Shown here piece after piece: positions 44,878 through 54,232 of a DNA stretch of 64,000 bases. The notes below the pieces were generated by a model. The model did no database searches and was not told the origin of the DNA. It saw nothing but the letters and a program-made list of their open reading frames with translations. The stretch is from Brevibacillus fulvus (GTDB taxonomy: Bacteria; Bacillota; Bacilli; Brevibacillales; Brevibacillaceae): positions 188,501 to 252,500 of the forward strand of contig NZ_JAFBEB010000001.1 in the NCBI RefSeq assembly GCF_016908525.1, written 5' to 3'. The position numbers were made by a program, and so were the translations under genes. Numbering within the stretch: the stretch's first letter is position 1; every line of letters begins with the position of its first letter.

Positions 44878-45460
44878 CCTGATCTGGCTGTTCCTCATCG
44901 TCTCCAGCATTGTCGTCGCCGCCATCAACGGCAGAATGGAACTGATCAATCAGGCGGTTTTTGAAGGAGCGAAAAACGGCGTAACCGTTTGCTTTGGTTT
45001 GTTCAGCGTGATCGCCTTTTGGATGGGCCTGATGCGGATTGCCGAAAAGGCCGGTCTGTTGCAATTGCTGGCCAAAGCTTTGACGCCAATCGTCGGCTGG
45101 ATTTTCCCCGATGTGCCAAAAGGGCATCCTGCTATCGGCTATATCCTGTCCAATATAAGCGCCAACCTGCTCGGATTGGGGAATGCCGCGACACCGATGG
45201 GTTTAAAAGCGATGGAAGAACTGCAGAAATTGAATCCTGACAAGCAAGCGGCATCTCCGGCGATGTGCACGTTGTTGGCGATCAATACGGCAAGTATTAC
45301 GCTGATCCCGACCACGATGATTGCCATCCGCATGCAGTACGGATCAGCCAACTCGGTCGAAATTGTCGGAACAACGCTGGTTTCCTCTTTTGCCGCCACT
45401 TTTTTTGCCTTGCTGCTTGATCGCTGGTACCGAATTCGCTCGCGTCAGCTGCGCAAATAG
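44870..45460 (+). CDS. spmA: Spore maturation protein A
   Basis: A 196-residue membrane protein with a nucleoside-recognition (Gate) domain, needed for proper core dehydration of the spore in B. subtilis. GTG 44870 follows GGGAGGGG inside dacB. Hydrophobic segments at about 3-20, 42-62, 85-105, 130-155 and 165-185; 'GNAATPMGLKAMEEL' (about 103-117) is a family signature. Confidence 0.94.
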   Translation: MLNLIWLFLIVSSIVVAAINGRMELINQAVFEGAKNGVTVCFGLFSVIAFWMGLMRIAEKAGLLQLLAKALTPIVGWIFPDVPKGHPAIGYILSNISANLLGLGNAATPMGLKAMEELQKLNPDKQAASPAMCTLLAINTASITLIPTTMIAIRMQYGSANSVEIVGTTLVSSFAATFFALLLDRWYRIRSRQLRK

Positions 45461-45470
45461 GAGGGATCTC

Positions 45471-46004
45471 ATGTACCAATGGGTATCGCTAGTTTCACTT
45501 TGGGCCATCCCGGTCATGATCTCCTTCATTCTGGTCTATGGCTGGCAAAAGAAAGTTCCGGTATACGAGACGTTCATCGAAGGGGCAAAAGGCGGACTGG
45601 GGACAACGATCAAGATTCTGCCCCATCTGATCGCGATGATGGTGGCAATTACCTTGTTTCGTGAGTCGGGCGCGCTCGACCTGCTGCTGCAGATCCTTGA
45701 GCCTTTGCTGCGGGCGTTGCACATCCCGAAAGAAATCGTCCCGCTGGCTTTGCTGCGTCCATTGTCGGGCACAGGTTCCCTGGCGATCGCAACCGATCTG
45801 ATCGCGCAATACGGCCCCGATTCGCTGATCGGCAGATTGGCTTCGACAATCCAAGGCAGCACGGACACTACTTTGTATGTGCTGACCGTCTATTTTGGTG
45901 CGGTTGGCATCCGCAATGGAGCTTACGCATTGAAGGTCGGACTTTGGTCTGACCTGGCTGGAATTGTGTTTTCGGTAATCGTCGTTTATCTGATCTTTGG
46001 GTGA
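45471..46004 (+). CDS. spmB: Spore maturation protein B
   Basis: A 177-residue partner of SpmA with the same Gate domain. ATG 45471 follows AGGAGGGA; a longer frame from 45321 lies within spmA. 'GAKGGLGTTIKILPHLIAMMVAI' (about 38-60) and 'LRPLSGTGSLAI' (about 95-106) are characteristic. The terminator starts at its stop codon. Confidence 0.94.
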   Translation: MYQWVSLVSLWAIPVMISFILVYGWQKKVPVYETFIEGAKGGLGTTIKILPHLIAMMVAITLFRESGALDLLLQILEPLLRALHIPKEIVPLALLRPLSGTGSLAIATDLIAQYGPDSLIGRLASTIQGSTDTTLYVLTVYFGAVGIRNGAYALKVGLWSDLAGIVFSVIVVYLIFG

Positions 46005-46034
46005 AAAAACTTCTCCGCAGCGAGAAGTTTTTTG
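46004..46034 (+). terminator. Terminator after spmB
   Basis: AAAAAACTTCTC and GAGAAGTTTTTT form a perfect 12-bp stem with a 6-nt loop. Confidence 0.87.
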
Positions 46035-46041
46035 CTTTTAG

Positions 46042-46070
46042 TTGTCCACACTAATAGAAATAGGTATGAT
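46042..46070 (+). promoter_or_regulatory. Sigma-A promoter of rluB
   Basis: TTGTCC (46042-46047) and TATGAT (46065-46070), 17 bp apart, end 18 nt before the rluB start codon. Confidence 0.6.
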
Positions 46071-46088
46071 GGTGAAGAGGTGAAACGG

Positions 46089-46826
46089 ATGGAACGTTTG
46101 GAACGTTTGCAGAAGGTACTCGCTCAGGCAGGAATCGCCTCTCGCCGGCACAGTGAAGAGTTGATCTTGCAGGGCAGAGTATCGGTCAATGGACAAATTG
46201 TCCGCGAATTGGGAACAAAGGTTGATCCCGAAAAAGATCGGATCGAAGTAGATCGGCAACCGATTCGAAAAGAGCAGCATCTGTACCTGCTTTTACATAA
46301 ACCGACCGGAGTGATCACCAGTCTCCATGATCCGCAAGGCCGCCGGATTGTGACGGATTTGCTCAGCGGAATTGAGGAGCGGGTGTATCCGGTCGGCCGG
46401 CTGGATTATGATACATCCGGGTTGTTGCTGCTGACGAACGATGGGGAGTTGGCCAACAAACTGGCTCACCCCTCCTATGAGATTGACAAGGTGTATCGGG
46501 CGTGGGTGAAAGGAATTCCCGACAGCCGGCAACTATTGAAACTCCAGCGCGGCATTGCCTTGGAAGACGGCATGACAGCGCCGGCGAAAGCAAAACTATT
46601 GGAGGCCGATGCCCAAAAAAACCGGGCGCTGATCGAACTGACGATTCATGAAGGACGGAATCGGCAAGTCCGGCGGATGTGTGAGGCGATCGGTCATCCT
46701 GTGCTGGAGTTAAGCAGAATACGCTTGGGCTTTCTCACGCTTGACGGGATCAAGCCAGGTGCCTATCGCCATTTGACCGCAGCGGAAGTGGACAAGCTGA
46801 AAAAACAGTTGATCGGCCAACAATAA
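46089..46826 (+). CDS. rluB: 23S rRNA pseudouridine synthase B
   Basis: A 245-residue pseudouridine synthase (B. subtilis RluB 244) that modifies helix 89 of 23S rRNA. ATG 46089 follows GAAGAGGTG. N-terminal S4 domain 'RLQKVLAQAGIASRRHSEELI' (about 6-26). The catalytic Asp is in 'PVGRLDYDTSGLLLLTNDG' (about 101-119), followed by 'HEGRNRQVRRMCEAIGHPV' (about 195-213). Confidence 0.95.
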   Translation: MERLERLQKVLAQAGIASRRHSEELILQGRVSVNGQIVRELGTKVDPEKDRIEVDRQPIRKEQHLYLLLHKPTGVITSLHDPQGRRIVTDLLSGIEERVYPVGRLDYDTSGLLLLTNDGELANKLAHPSYEIDKVYRAWVKGIPDSRQLLKLQRGIALEDGMTAPAKAKLLEADAQKNRALIELTIHEGRNRQVRRMCEAIGHPVLELSRIRLGFLTLDGIKPGAYRHLTAAEVDKLKKQLIGQQ

Positions 46827-46936
46827 TTGGCATAAAAGAGCAGATCGTTCAAAATCTGTTCAAATTCTCTCTGCAGGTGAGAAAACTGGAACGTTATAAT
46901 AGGAATCGGATATAGAAAAGATAGGGGATTAAAGAG

Positions 46937-47461
46937 ATGGACAAGAAAAACCGCACCTATATTCGGATTATTATCCTCGGCGTCTTGCTGGTCGCTTTGA
47001 TTTTCGCGATTTACTCCAGTGTGGTAAAAGATCCCGGGGTTGTGAAGGCGGGTGATGAAGCGCCGAATTTTAGTTTGCAACAATTAAACGGTTCGAATGT
47101 GAAGCTGACAGACTTGCGGGGAAAAGGGGTCGTACTCAATTTCTGGGGAACATGGTGTGAACCTTGCAAAACCGAAATGCCTGCTTTGCAGAAGCAATAT
47201 GAAGCATTGAAGGATAAAGGGCTGGTTGTCGTTGGCGTGAATATCGGCGAGACGGAAGTGGCCGTTGATCCGTTTGTAAAATCGCTTGGGGTTCAATTTC
47301 CGATCTTGATGGATCGCAAATCGGATGTAACCAAATTGTATAAAATTGGGCAAATCCCGGCTTCCTACTTCATTGACGAGGACGGGGTCGTTCGGGATAT
47401 TTTTGTCGGGCAAATGTCAGAGGAGTTTATTGCAGACAAAGTGGCAAAAATCCTACCTTGA
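46937..47461 (+). CDS. resA: Thiol-disulfide oxidoreductase ResA
   Basis: A 174-residue membrane-anchored thioredoxin-like protein that reduces apocytochrome c for haem attachment. ATG 46937 lies behind GGGGATTAAAGAG. One N-terminal anchor (about 9-30) precedes the thioredoxin fold; the active site is WGTWCEPCK (about 72-80), identical in its CEPC to B. subtilis ResA. A perfect TATAAT at 46895-46900 upstream lacks a good -35, which would fit an activator-dependent promoter. Confidence 0.95.
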   Translation: MDKKNRTYIRIIILGVLLVALIFAIYSSVVKDPGVVKAGDEAPNFSLQQLNGSNVKLTDLRGKGVVLNFWGTWCEPCKTEMPALQKQYEALKDKGLVVVGVNIGETEVAVDPFVKSLGVQFPILMDRKSDVTKLYKIGQIPASYFIDEDGVVRDIFVGQMSEEFIADKVAKILP

Positions 47462-47474
47462 GAGAGGAGACAGC

Positions 47475-49106
47475 ATGGACGATCGTAAGTGTGAATGTGG
47501 TCATACCAACCCTGTCGGCACGATGCTGTGCGAGTCCTGCGGCAAACCGCTGGACAGCCGTCAACAGCTGACAGCGGAAACGGCAAAAGAATTTCCCGAC
47601 ATGCGTTATGAGGGAATGGCGCGTCGTTCGCAAACGTATTCCAAAACGGTTATTGATAAAATCTGGAACTTCTTTTCTTCCGTAAAAATCGCTATTTATT
47701 TGATCATCATTACGTTAATTGCTTCGGCCGTAGGGACGATTTTTCCCCAGCAACAATACATCCCGGTACCGGTTTATACCGAACCGGAAATCGAAAACTT
47801 CTACACCAGCACGTATGGAACGTTGGGGAAAATTTACTATTTGTTAGGCTTTCACAACCTCTACTCTTCCTGGTGGTTTGTCACGCTCTTGGTGATGATC
47901 GGAACATCGCTGGTCATCTGCAGTCTCGACCGGATCATTCCGTTGTATAAAGCGTTGAACAAGCCGCGACTCAACCAGCATGAATCGTTTCTGAAAGGTC
48001 AGAAGATCTACGGAAGCATGGAGCTGCAGGAGGACAAGCACGATTTGTTTCCGCGAGCTGCCGAAGAATTGAAGAAGAAGGGCTACCGCATTTATCAGGA
48101 AGGGAATTCTCTGATGGGCGAAAAAGCCCGGTTCAGCAGGTGGGGCCCTTATGTCAACCACATCGGCCTGATTATTTTCCTGCTCGGCGTACTTCTGCGC
48201 AATTTGCCCGGGTTCTATATGAACGAGTATGTGTGGGTAAGGGAAGGACAGACCGTGGCGATCAGCGGAACGCCGTATTATATCAAAAACGAGCAGTATA
48301 CCACGGAATATTGGAAAGAAGACGAAATGCCGGAGAAGCTTGACTTGCAGGGCGGCGTCATTCCGAAAAGCTATCAAACCGATGCGGTGTTGTATGTGAA
48401 CAAAAACAAGAGTTTGCCGGGAGCCGAGCCCGATTTGCAGGAAGTAGCCAGGGGACCGATCGTGGTCAACCATCCGTTGGAATACGAAGACTTGCTGGTC
48501 TATCAGTCGGGTGTGCAAGAAATGCAACTGGGAGCATTGAACTTTCAGCTGATCGATACGAAAGCGGGCAATACCCCGGTCGGGTCCGTCAAACTTGATC
48601 TGTTTGAGACAAAACCGGAACAACAGGTAGCCGACGGGATAAAAGTGAGGGTCCTCGATTATTATCCTGACTTTTTCCTTGATGCTTCCGGGAAACCGGC
48701 AACGAAGACGAATGTGCCGAACAATCCGATGTTCGCGCTGGAAATTACCTCGGACAAAGAGCCAGTCAAAGAGAAACTGGTCTATTTGCGAGGCTCGATC
48801 ATTACCGAAAAACAAGATCAGCGTTACACACTGCAGATCGTCAAGCCGGACCTGATCGATATTTCCGGTTTGCTCGTCCGCAAAGACAAAGCGATGCCGA
48901 TCATTTATTTCGGGGCGTTTATTGTCATTCTCGGCTTGGTCATGGGCTTTTATTGGCAGCACCGTCGCATTTGGCTGCAACGCAATGGAGATACGCTTCA
49001 TTTAGCCGCGCATACCAATAAAAACTGGTTCGGAATTCGCAAGGAAGTGGATCATCTCGTCGAGAAACTGGAATTGGTAATGCTGATTGAACAAAAGAAA
49101 AAATGA
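47475..49106 (+). CDS. resB: Cytochrome c biogenesis protein ResB
   Basis: A 543-residue System II cytochrome c synthase subunit (B. subtilis 542). ATG 47475 follows GAGAGGAG. An N-terminal zinc-ribbon-like CECG..CESCG (about residues 5-22) is shared with B. subtilis ResB. Membrane segments at about 70-92, 135-155 and 220-245, a large extracytoplasmic domain (about 245-470) and a last helix at about 478-495 follow. It works with ResC to deliver and attach haem. Confidence 0.95.
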   Translation: MDDRKCECGHTNPVGTMLCESCGKPLDSRQQLTAETAKEFPDMRYEGMARRSQTYSKTVIDKIWNFFSSVKIAIYLIIITLIASAVGTIFPQQQYIPVPVYTEPEIENFYTSTYGTLGKIYYLLGFHNLYSSWWFVTLLVMIGTSLVICSLDRIIPLYKALNKPRLNQHESFLKGQKIYGSMELQEDKHDLFPRAAEELKKKGYRIYQEGNSLMGEKARFSRWGPYVNHIGLIIFLLGVLLRNLPGFYMNEYVWVREGQTVAISGTPYYIKNEQYTTEYWKEDEMPEKLDLQGGVIPKSYQTDAVLYVNKNKSLPGAEPDLQEVARGPIVVNHPLEYEDLLVYQSGVQEMQLGALNFQLIDTKAGNTPVGSVKLDLFETKPEQQVADGIKVRVLDYYPDFFLDASGKPATKTNVPNNPMFALEITSDKEPVKEKLVYLRGSIITEKQDQRYTLQIVKPDLIDISGLLVRKDKAMPIIYFGAFIVILGLVMGFYWQHRRIWLQRNGDTLHLAAHTNKNWFGIRKEVDHLVEKLELVMLIEQKKK

Positions 49107-49129
49107 GGCTGTAAGGAGGGAACAGGCGC

Positions 49130-50359
49130 TTGGACGTTATACAACTCAGCGATTGGCTGTTAAATATCGCATTTCTTCTTTATGTTTTTTCAACAATCAT
49201 GTTTGTGTTGGCGCTAACCGGAAAAAGATGGGGAAAACGCAGCCCGCAGGAACACGAAGAGCGGTTCGGGAAAATTGCCTATTATATCGCCGTTGTCGGA
49301 TTTCTGGCACAGGCTTGTTATATTGTCACCCGCTGGATTGCCGCGGGGCGCAGCCCGACCAGCAACATGTTCGAATTTATGGCCTTTATGGATTTCTGTA
49401 TTATTCTCGCCTATTTGGTCATTTACCGGATTTACCGTTTGACCGTGCTGGGGGCATTTGTCATCCCGTTGGGCATCATTATGCTCGCTTATGCGTACGT
49501 CTTCCCGCAAGAAGTAACACCATTGATTCCTTCCTTGCAAAGCTACTGGTTAAAAATTCACGTGACTACCGCAGCTTTGGGTGAAGGGATTTTGGCGGTC
49601 GGTTTCGCCGCCGGCCTGATGTATCTCGTACGGACGATCAATCAGGAGCGGCGCAGCAAAAGCACTACCTGGCTGGAAATCGTGCTGGCTGTCGTGCTGA
49701 TGCTGATCGGCTTTATTGTGATGGATACCAGCTTTGCCCACAGCAACCAAAAAACCGTTTTTGAGTTGCCGACGCAAGCGCAAAATAATATGGGTCAAAT
49801 GGTGAATCAACAGGTTGTTTACACGATGCCGGCAATCGTGGCCCCAAAAGATGCCAAACTGATTCAGGCCGGGCCGATGCAGCCGTTGTTCGAGGCACCA
49901 GGCTGGATGCAGGGAAAAGATGCCGCTCGCAAACTCAATACGATGATTTGGTCGATTTTGTCTGGATTGATTTTGTACGGCGTGTTGCGGTTGCTGTTGC
50001 GCAAACGGATTGGTGCCGCTTTGCAGCCGTCCCTGAGCAATGTCGATCCGGAGTTGATTGACGAAATTAGCTACCGGGCCATTGCCATCGGCTACCCGGT
50101 CTTTACGCTCGGCGCGCTCGTATTCGCGATGATCTGGGCTTCCGAAGCGTGGGGCAGATTTTGGGGCTGGGACCCGAAAGAAACGTGGGCCTTAATCGTC
50201 TGGCTCTTTTACAGCGCTTATTTGCACCTCCGTCTCTCCCGCGGGTGGGTCGGGACCAAATCGGCCTGGATGTCGGTGATTGGCTTTGTGATCATCTTGA
50301 TCACATTGGTAGTTGTGAATTTGGTCATTGTTGGTTTACACTCATATGCAGGAGTATAG
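49130..50359 (+). CDS. resC: Cytochrome c biogenesis protein ResC
   Basis: A 409-residue multipass CcsA-type haem handling protein. TTG 49130 follows AAGGAGGG. The tryptophan-rich WWD-type segment 'WGRFWGWDPKETWALIVW' (about 342-359) binds haem, and conserved His residues in 'IHVTTAALGEGIL' (about 144) and 'YLHLRLSRGW' (about 364) flank it. Eight or so membrane helices. A terminator right after the gene separates it from resD. Confidence 0.95.
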   Translation: MDVIQLSDWLLNIAFLLYVFSTIMFVLALTGKRWGKRSPQEHEERFGKIAYYIAVVGFLAQACYIVTRWIAAGRSPTSNMFEFMAFMDFCIILAYLVIYRIYRLTVLGAFVIPLGIIMLAYAYVFPQEVTPLIPSLQSYWLKIHVTTAALGEGILAVGFAAGLMYLVRTINQERRSKSTTWLEIVLAVVLMLIGFIVMDTSFAHSNQKTVFELPTQAQNNMGQMVNQQVVYTMPAIVAPKDAKLIQAGPMQPLFEAPGWMQGKDAARKLNTMIWSILSGLILYGVLRLLLRKRIGAALQPSLSNVDPELIDEISYRAIAIGYPVFTLGALVFAMIWASEAWGRFWGWDPKETWALIVWLFYSAYLHLRLSRGWVGTKSAWMSVIGFVIILITLVVVNLVIVGLHSYAGV

Positions 50360-50362
50360 ATG

Positions 50363-50389
50363 AAAAAGCTGGCTGAACCCCAGCTTTTT
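50363..50389 (+). terminator. Terminator between resC and resD
   Basis: AAAAAGCTGG and CCAGCTTTTT form a perfect 10-bp stem with a 7-nt loop. It would make resD-resE expression partly independent of resABC. Confidence 0.8.
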
Positions 50390-50453
50390 GGTCTATCATT
50401 GCGTTGATCAAAAGGGAAGTGTTTTACGAAGTTGTACAAATAGGGGTGTAAGT

Positions 50454-51170
50454 ATGGATACTGCCGTTCGTATTTTAGTTGTTGATGACGAGGAAAGAAT
50501 TCGCCGTTTGCTGAAAATGTATCTCGAGCGGGAAAATTACGTGATCGATGAAGCCGAGCAGGGCGAGCAAGCATTGGAAATGGCGCTGTCGTCCGATTAC
50601 GATATCATTTTGCTCGATTTGATGCTTCCTGGCATGGATGGTATCGAAGTATGCCAACGGATTCGTGAGCAAAAAGCAACGCCGATTATCATGCTGACGG
50701 CAAAAGGGGAAGAAACCAGCCGCGTGCATGGCTTTGAGGCCGGTGTGGATGATTATGTCGTCAAGCCGTTCAGCCCGCGCGAGGTCGTTTTCCGGGTAAA
50801 AGCGATTTTGCGGCGATCTTCGGCTACTGCCTATTTGAAAACAGAGCCGGTGCCGAGTCATTCCATTCTCGTTTTCCCGGAATTGACGATTGACCATGAT
50901 GCCCATAAAGTAACGGCAAGCGGTCAGGAAGTCAGCTTAACACCCAAGGAATATGAACTGTTGCATTATTTGGCGCTCTCTCCGGAGAAAGTGTTTACCC
51001 GGGAGGAATTACTGAAAGATGTGTGGCACTACGATTTCTTCGGTGATCTGCGAACTGTCGATACACATATCAAGCGCTTGCGGGAAAAACTGAACAAAGT
51101 GTCTCCGCAAGCGGCGGCGATGATTTCGACGGTATGGGGCGTCGGTTACAAGCTAGAGGTGCCAAAATAG
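50454..51170 (+). CDS. resD: Response regulator ResD
   Basis: A 238-residue OmpR-family regulator of respiration and cytochrome c genes. ATG 50454 follows AGGGGTG. Receiver domain residues: 'VVDDEERI' (acidic pair, about 10-11), phosphorylated Asp in 'ILLDLMLPGMDG' (about 54), Thr in 'IMLTAKG' and Lys in 'VVKPFSP' (about 104). C-terminal winged helix from about 130, with 'DLRTVDTHIKRLREKL' as recognition region. Confidence 0.95.
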   Translation: MDTAVRILVVDDEERIRRLLKMYLERENYVIDEAEQGEQALEMALSSDYDIILLDLMLPGMDGIEVCQRIREQKATPIIMLTAKGEETSRVHGFEAGVDDYVVKPFSPREVVFRVKAILRRSSATAYLKTEPVPSHSILVFPELTIDHDAHKVTASGQEVSLTPKEYELLHYLALSPEKVFTREELLKDVWHYDFFGDLRTVDTHIKRLREKLNKVSPQAAAMISTVWGVGYKLEVPK

Positions 51171-51171
51171 C

Positions 51172-52971
51172 GTGGATATTTTATTTCGCAGTGTTGTTGG
51201 CAAGTTATGGATGACGATTATTGCGCTGTTTGCCGTTGTCCTGACCTTGTTCAGTCTGTTGCTGGTTCAATTTTTCGATAGCTATTATATAAGGGAACAA
51301 GGGGAAACCTTGCAGGAACTGGCCAAAAAGCTCGCGCAAAACTTTGAAAACAGCCGGAATTTGCCTCAATCTTTGCAAATGGCCAGCGGACTGGGAGAAG
51401 CCTATGAGACAGGTCTGATCGTCGTCGGCAGCCGCATGGAACGGTTGGGACGGGAAATTACGCCCAATTTGCTGCCGCAAGATGCGGAGGAATTGCTGGT
51501 GACCGATCCGAACTTGCAACTGGATAAAGCGGTAGCAGGGAAATATCCTGCTCCGGCGCGGATCATCTTTAAGGGAGATTCCGGTGCACCGCATGACCGG
51601 CAGCAGTTTTTGGCGGTGGCTGTTCCGCTTACATACAGTGGCGACAAACACGGAGCGATCGTGACATATCAAGCGATCGAGGCGATTGACGAATCGATGC
51701 TGGAAATCCGCAAGATCATTTTCGTGGTGGGTGTGCTAGGGTTTACGTTAACGACCGTTTTCGCGTTCTTCCTTTCTTCGCGGATTGCCTATCCGCTTCG
51801 CAAAATGAAAGAGACGGCCCATCAAATTGCGGAAGGGGAATTTCATGCGGAAATTCCGATCCGGACGAACGATGAGATCGGTGAATTGGCCTCCAGCTTT
51901 AATACGATGGCCAGTCGCTTGAATGAACTCGTGCATGCGCTATCCAACGAAAAAGAGCAGTTGGCCAGCGTCCTGCACAGCATGGTCGATGGTGTGATGA
52001 TGGTTGATGCCGATGGAAAAATCGTCGTCACCAATCCGCCTGCGGAGCATTTTGCCAGGGATTGGGCCTATGAGCATCAGGAAGGCAATCTGCCGATTAT
52101 TGACCTATTCCGGCAGGTGGTCGCCACCGAGCAGGCAGTGAACGCCGATATTGCCGTACAAGGGCGCAACTGGTCAATCGTCATGGTACCGCTGTATGAT
52201 CGCGGGCAGATCCGCGGAGCGGTCGCTGTTTTGCGCGATTTGACCAAAGAGCGAAAAATGGACAAGCTGCGCAAAGATTTCCTGGCAAACGTCTCCCACG
52301 AATTGCGGACCCCGCTGTCCATGTTGCAGGGCTACAGTGAAGCGATCGTCGATGGGGTGGTTGAGTCACGCGAAGAGCAGCAAGAGCTGGCGAAAATTAT
52401 TTATGATGAGTCTGTACGGATGAGCCGTCTGGTCAACGAGTTGTTGGACATTGCCCGAATGGAAGCAGGGTTTGTAGAATTGTCAAAGGAGACAATCGCC
52501 CTTGTGCCCTATTTGGAACGAATTCAGCGCAAGTTTGGCACATTAGCGAAGGAACGCGGAGTTGCATTGCGGCTTGTCATGGACACTGCTCTGCCTTCCA
52601 TCCTGATCGATCCGGATCGCATCGAACAAGTGTTGACCAACCTGATCGACAATGCGCTCCGCCATACGCCGCCGGAAGGGACTGTCACGTTGCGGGCAAG
52701 CGGAGAGCAGCCGCTAGTTTTAGAGGTAAGCGACACCGGAAGCGGGATCCCGCAAGAAGATCTGCCGTTCGTGTTTGAGCGCTTTTACAAGGCAGACAAA
52801 GCGCGAACAAGGGGAAGTGCCGGTACAGGTTTAGGGTTGGCGATTGCCAAAAATATCGTCGAAGCGCACGGCGGGGCCATTAACGTGCAAAGCAAGCTGG
52901 GCGAAGGGACGACCTTTATCATTCAATTGCCTAATAATTATAAGGAGAGCGAGGGAACATACAGTGATTAA
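51172..52971 (+). CDS. resE: Sensor histidine kinase ResE
   Basis: A 599-residue kinase (B. subtilis 589), partner of ResD. GTG 51172 lies 1 nt after resD, with GAGGTG inside the resD end as ribosome binding site. Two membrane helices (about 10-32 and 180-203) frame the extracellular sensor; HAMP (about 203-255), PAS (about 262-365), HisKA with 'FLANVSHELRTPLSML' (phospho-His about 376) and HATPase with 'NLIDNALRHTP', 'DTGSGIP' and 'GTGLGLAIAKNIVEAHGG' follow. Its last 8 nt overlap the next gene. Confidence 0.94.
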   Translation: MDILFRSVVGKLWMTIIALFAVVLTLFSLLLVQFFDSYYIREQGETLQELAKKLAQNFENSRNLPQSLQMASGLGEAYETGLIVVGSRMERLGREITPNLLPQDAEELLVTDPNLQLDKAVAGKYPAPARIIFKGDSGAPHDRQQFLAVAVPLTYSGDKHGAIVTYQAIEAIDESMLEIRKIIFVVGVLGFTLTTVFAFFLSSRIAYPLRKMKETAHQIAEGEFHAEIPIRTNDEIGELASSFNTMASRLNELVHALSNEKEQLASVLHSMVDGVMMVDADGKIVVTNPPAEHFARDWAYEHQEGNLPIIDLFRQVVATEQAVNADIAVQGRNWSIVMVPLYDRGQIRGAVAVLRDLTKERKMDKLRKDFLANVSHELRTPLSMLQGYSEAIVDGVVESREEQQELAKIIYDESVRMSRLVNELLDIARMEAGFVELSKETIALVPYLERIQRKFGTLAKERGVALRLVMDTALPSILIDPDRIEQVLTNLIDNALRHTPPEGTVTLRASGEQPLVLEVSDTGSGIPQEDLPFVFERFYKADKARTRGSAGTGLGLAIAKNIVEAHGGAINVQSKLGEGTTFIIQLPNNYKESEGTYSD

Positions 52972-54097
52972 AACCATACTATTCGACGTGGACGGTGTCT
53001 TTTTAAGCGAGGAGCGTTACTTTGATGCCTCGGCTCTAACGGTCTGGGAATTGCTGCACAACAAGTTGTACTTGGGGTTGCCGGGGGATGAATTTACCCC
53101 TGATCCGGAGGAAGAGGTGATCCGGCGTGTTCGCCGGACGGTGTTTGCCGAGGACCAAGTATTGGATTTCATCAAATCGCGCGGAATTAACTCGAACTGG
53201 GATATGGTTTTTCTCGCTTTCTCTTATCAATTGATTAGACTTTGCGAAAAACTGCGGCCGCATAAACCGGAACAGGTTGAAGCGATCCTGCAGGGACCGG
53301 TCGATCGTGCGGAACTGAATCAGTTGGGCGAATGGGCCAGACAGTATGAGCCGGATTTTGCCCTTGATTTTGCCGCGTTTACGGCTGACTTTGCCAAGAG
53401 CAACGTGCAAAAGTCAGAACTGCTGCTTTATTTAAACGAATTGGCCAAGGAGCATTGCCAGGTGGAGACTTCGCAGTTTTCCCGCAACAGTCAACTTTGG
53501 GCGCTTTGTCAGGAGACGTTCCAAGAGTGGTATTTGGGGGATGGACGGGTCGCCTCTTCGATAGGCCGGGAGACGCAGCAACCAGGGAAAAAAGGGTTTC
53601 TGACGGATGAGATTCCGATCGTCGAACCGGCGAAAATCAAAGAAGTTTTGCGAGAGCTGCAAGAAAAGGGGTACACATTGGGAATCGGAACCGGACGTCC
53701 GACGATCGAAACCCATGTGCCGCTTGCTGAGCTGGGGTTGCTGGAACATTTCGACCCGCAGCGAGTCGTCACGGCCAGCCACGTGCTGCAGGCGGAAACG
53801 GCTTTTCCGGAAAAAGCGCCGCTTGCCAAGCCGAATCCGTTTTGTTATGTGAAAGGGCTGCTGGGACTCCAGCAATCCGACGAACAGACACTCGCTTACC
53901 CGCTGCCGATCGCCAACGGCGACGAAGTGTTGATTGTCGGAGATTCATTGGCCGACTTGTTGGCAGCTCGCGCCATCGGGTGCCGATTTGCCGCCACGTT
54001 GACCGGTCTATCTGGTCAGGCCGCGCGGAGCAAGTTTGAACAGGAGCAGGCGGATTACATCTTGAATGATGTCAGCGAAATTCTCACCATTTTGTAA
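52964..54097 (+). CDS. HAD family hydrolase with large cap
   Basis: A 377-residue haloacid dehalogenase-fold protein. GTG 52964 follows AAGGAGAGCGAGGG and overlaps resE by 8 nt. Motif I FDVDG (residues 7-11) has the nucleophile Asp and acid Asp, motif II is in 'GIGTGRPT' (about 246-253), and motif IV in 'VGDSLADLLAA' (about 325-335). Between motifs I and II lie about 235 residues, much of it helical, making the cap far larger than in ordinary C1 HADs of 210-230 residues. Substrate unknown. Coupling to resE suggests co-expression under redox control, though function need not be related. Confidence 0.85.
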   Translation: MIKTILFDVDGVFLSEERYFDASALTVWELLHNKLYLGLPGDEFTPDPEEEVIRRVRRTVFAEDQVLDFIKSRGINSNWDMVFLAFSYQLIRLCEKLRPHKPEQVEAILQGPVDRAELNQLGEWARQYEPDFALDFAAFTADFAKSNVQKSELLLYLNELAKEHCQVETSQFSRNSQLWALCQETFQEWYLGDGRVASSIGRETQQPGKKGFLTDEIPIVEPAKIKEVLRELQEKGYTLGIGTGRPTIETHVPLAELGLLEHFDPQRVVTASHVLQAETAFPEKAPLAKPNPFCYVKGLLGLQQSDEQTLAYPLPIANGDEVLIVGDSLADLLAARAIGCRFAATLTGLSGQAARSKFEQEQADYILNDVSEILTIL

Positions 54098-54108
54098 AGC
54101 AGCAAGAA

Positions 54109-54145
54109 AAAAAGCAGGCTGTCCAATCAAGACAGTCTGCTTTTT
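54109..54145 (+). terminator. Terminator after the HAD gene
   Basis: AAAAAGCAGGCTGTC and GACAGTCTGCTTTTT form a 15-bp stem (one mismatch-type G-T) with loop CAATCAA. The A-run on the other side lets it act in both directions. Confidence 0.87.
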
Positions 54146-54168
54146 CATGGCTACACAACAATCGGAGA

Positions 54169-54195
54169 CCCGCCTTCAGCAAAGGCGGGATTTTT
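54169..54195 (+). terminator. Second tandem terminator hairpin
   Basis: CCCGCCTT and AAGGCGGG form a perfect 8-bp stem followed by ATTTTT, 24 nt after the first terminator. Confidence 0.7.
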
Positions 54196-54232
54196 GTATG
54201 CGAAGCGTTTGACAGGCTAGCAGGGAAAGCGG

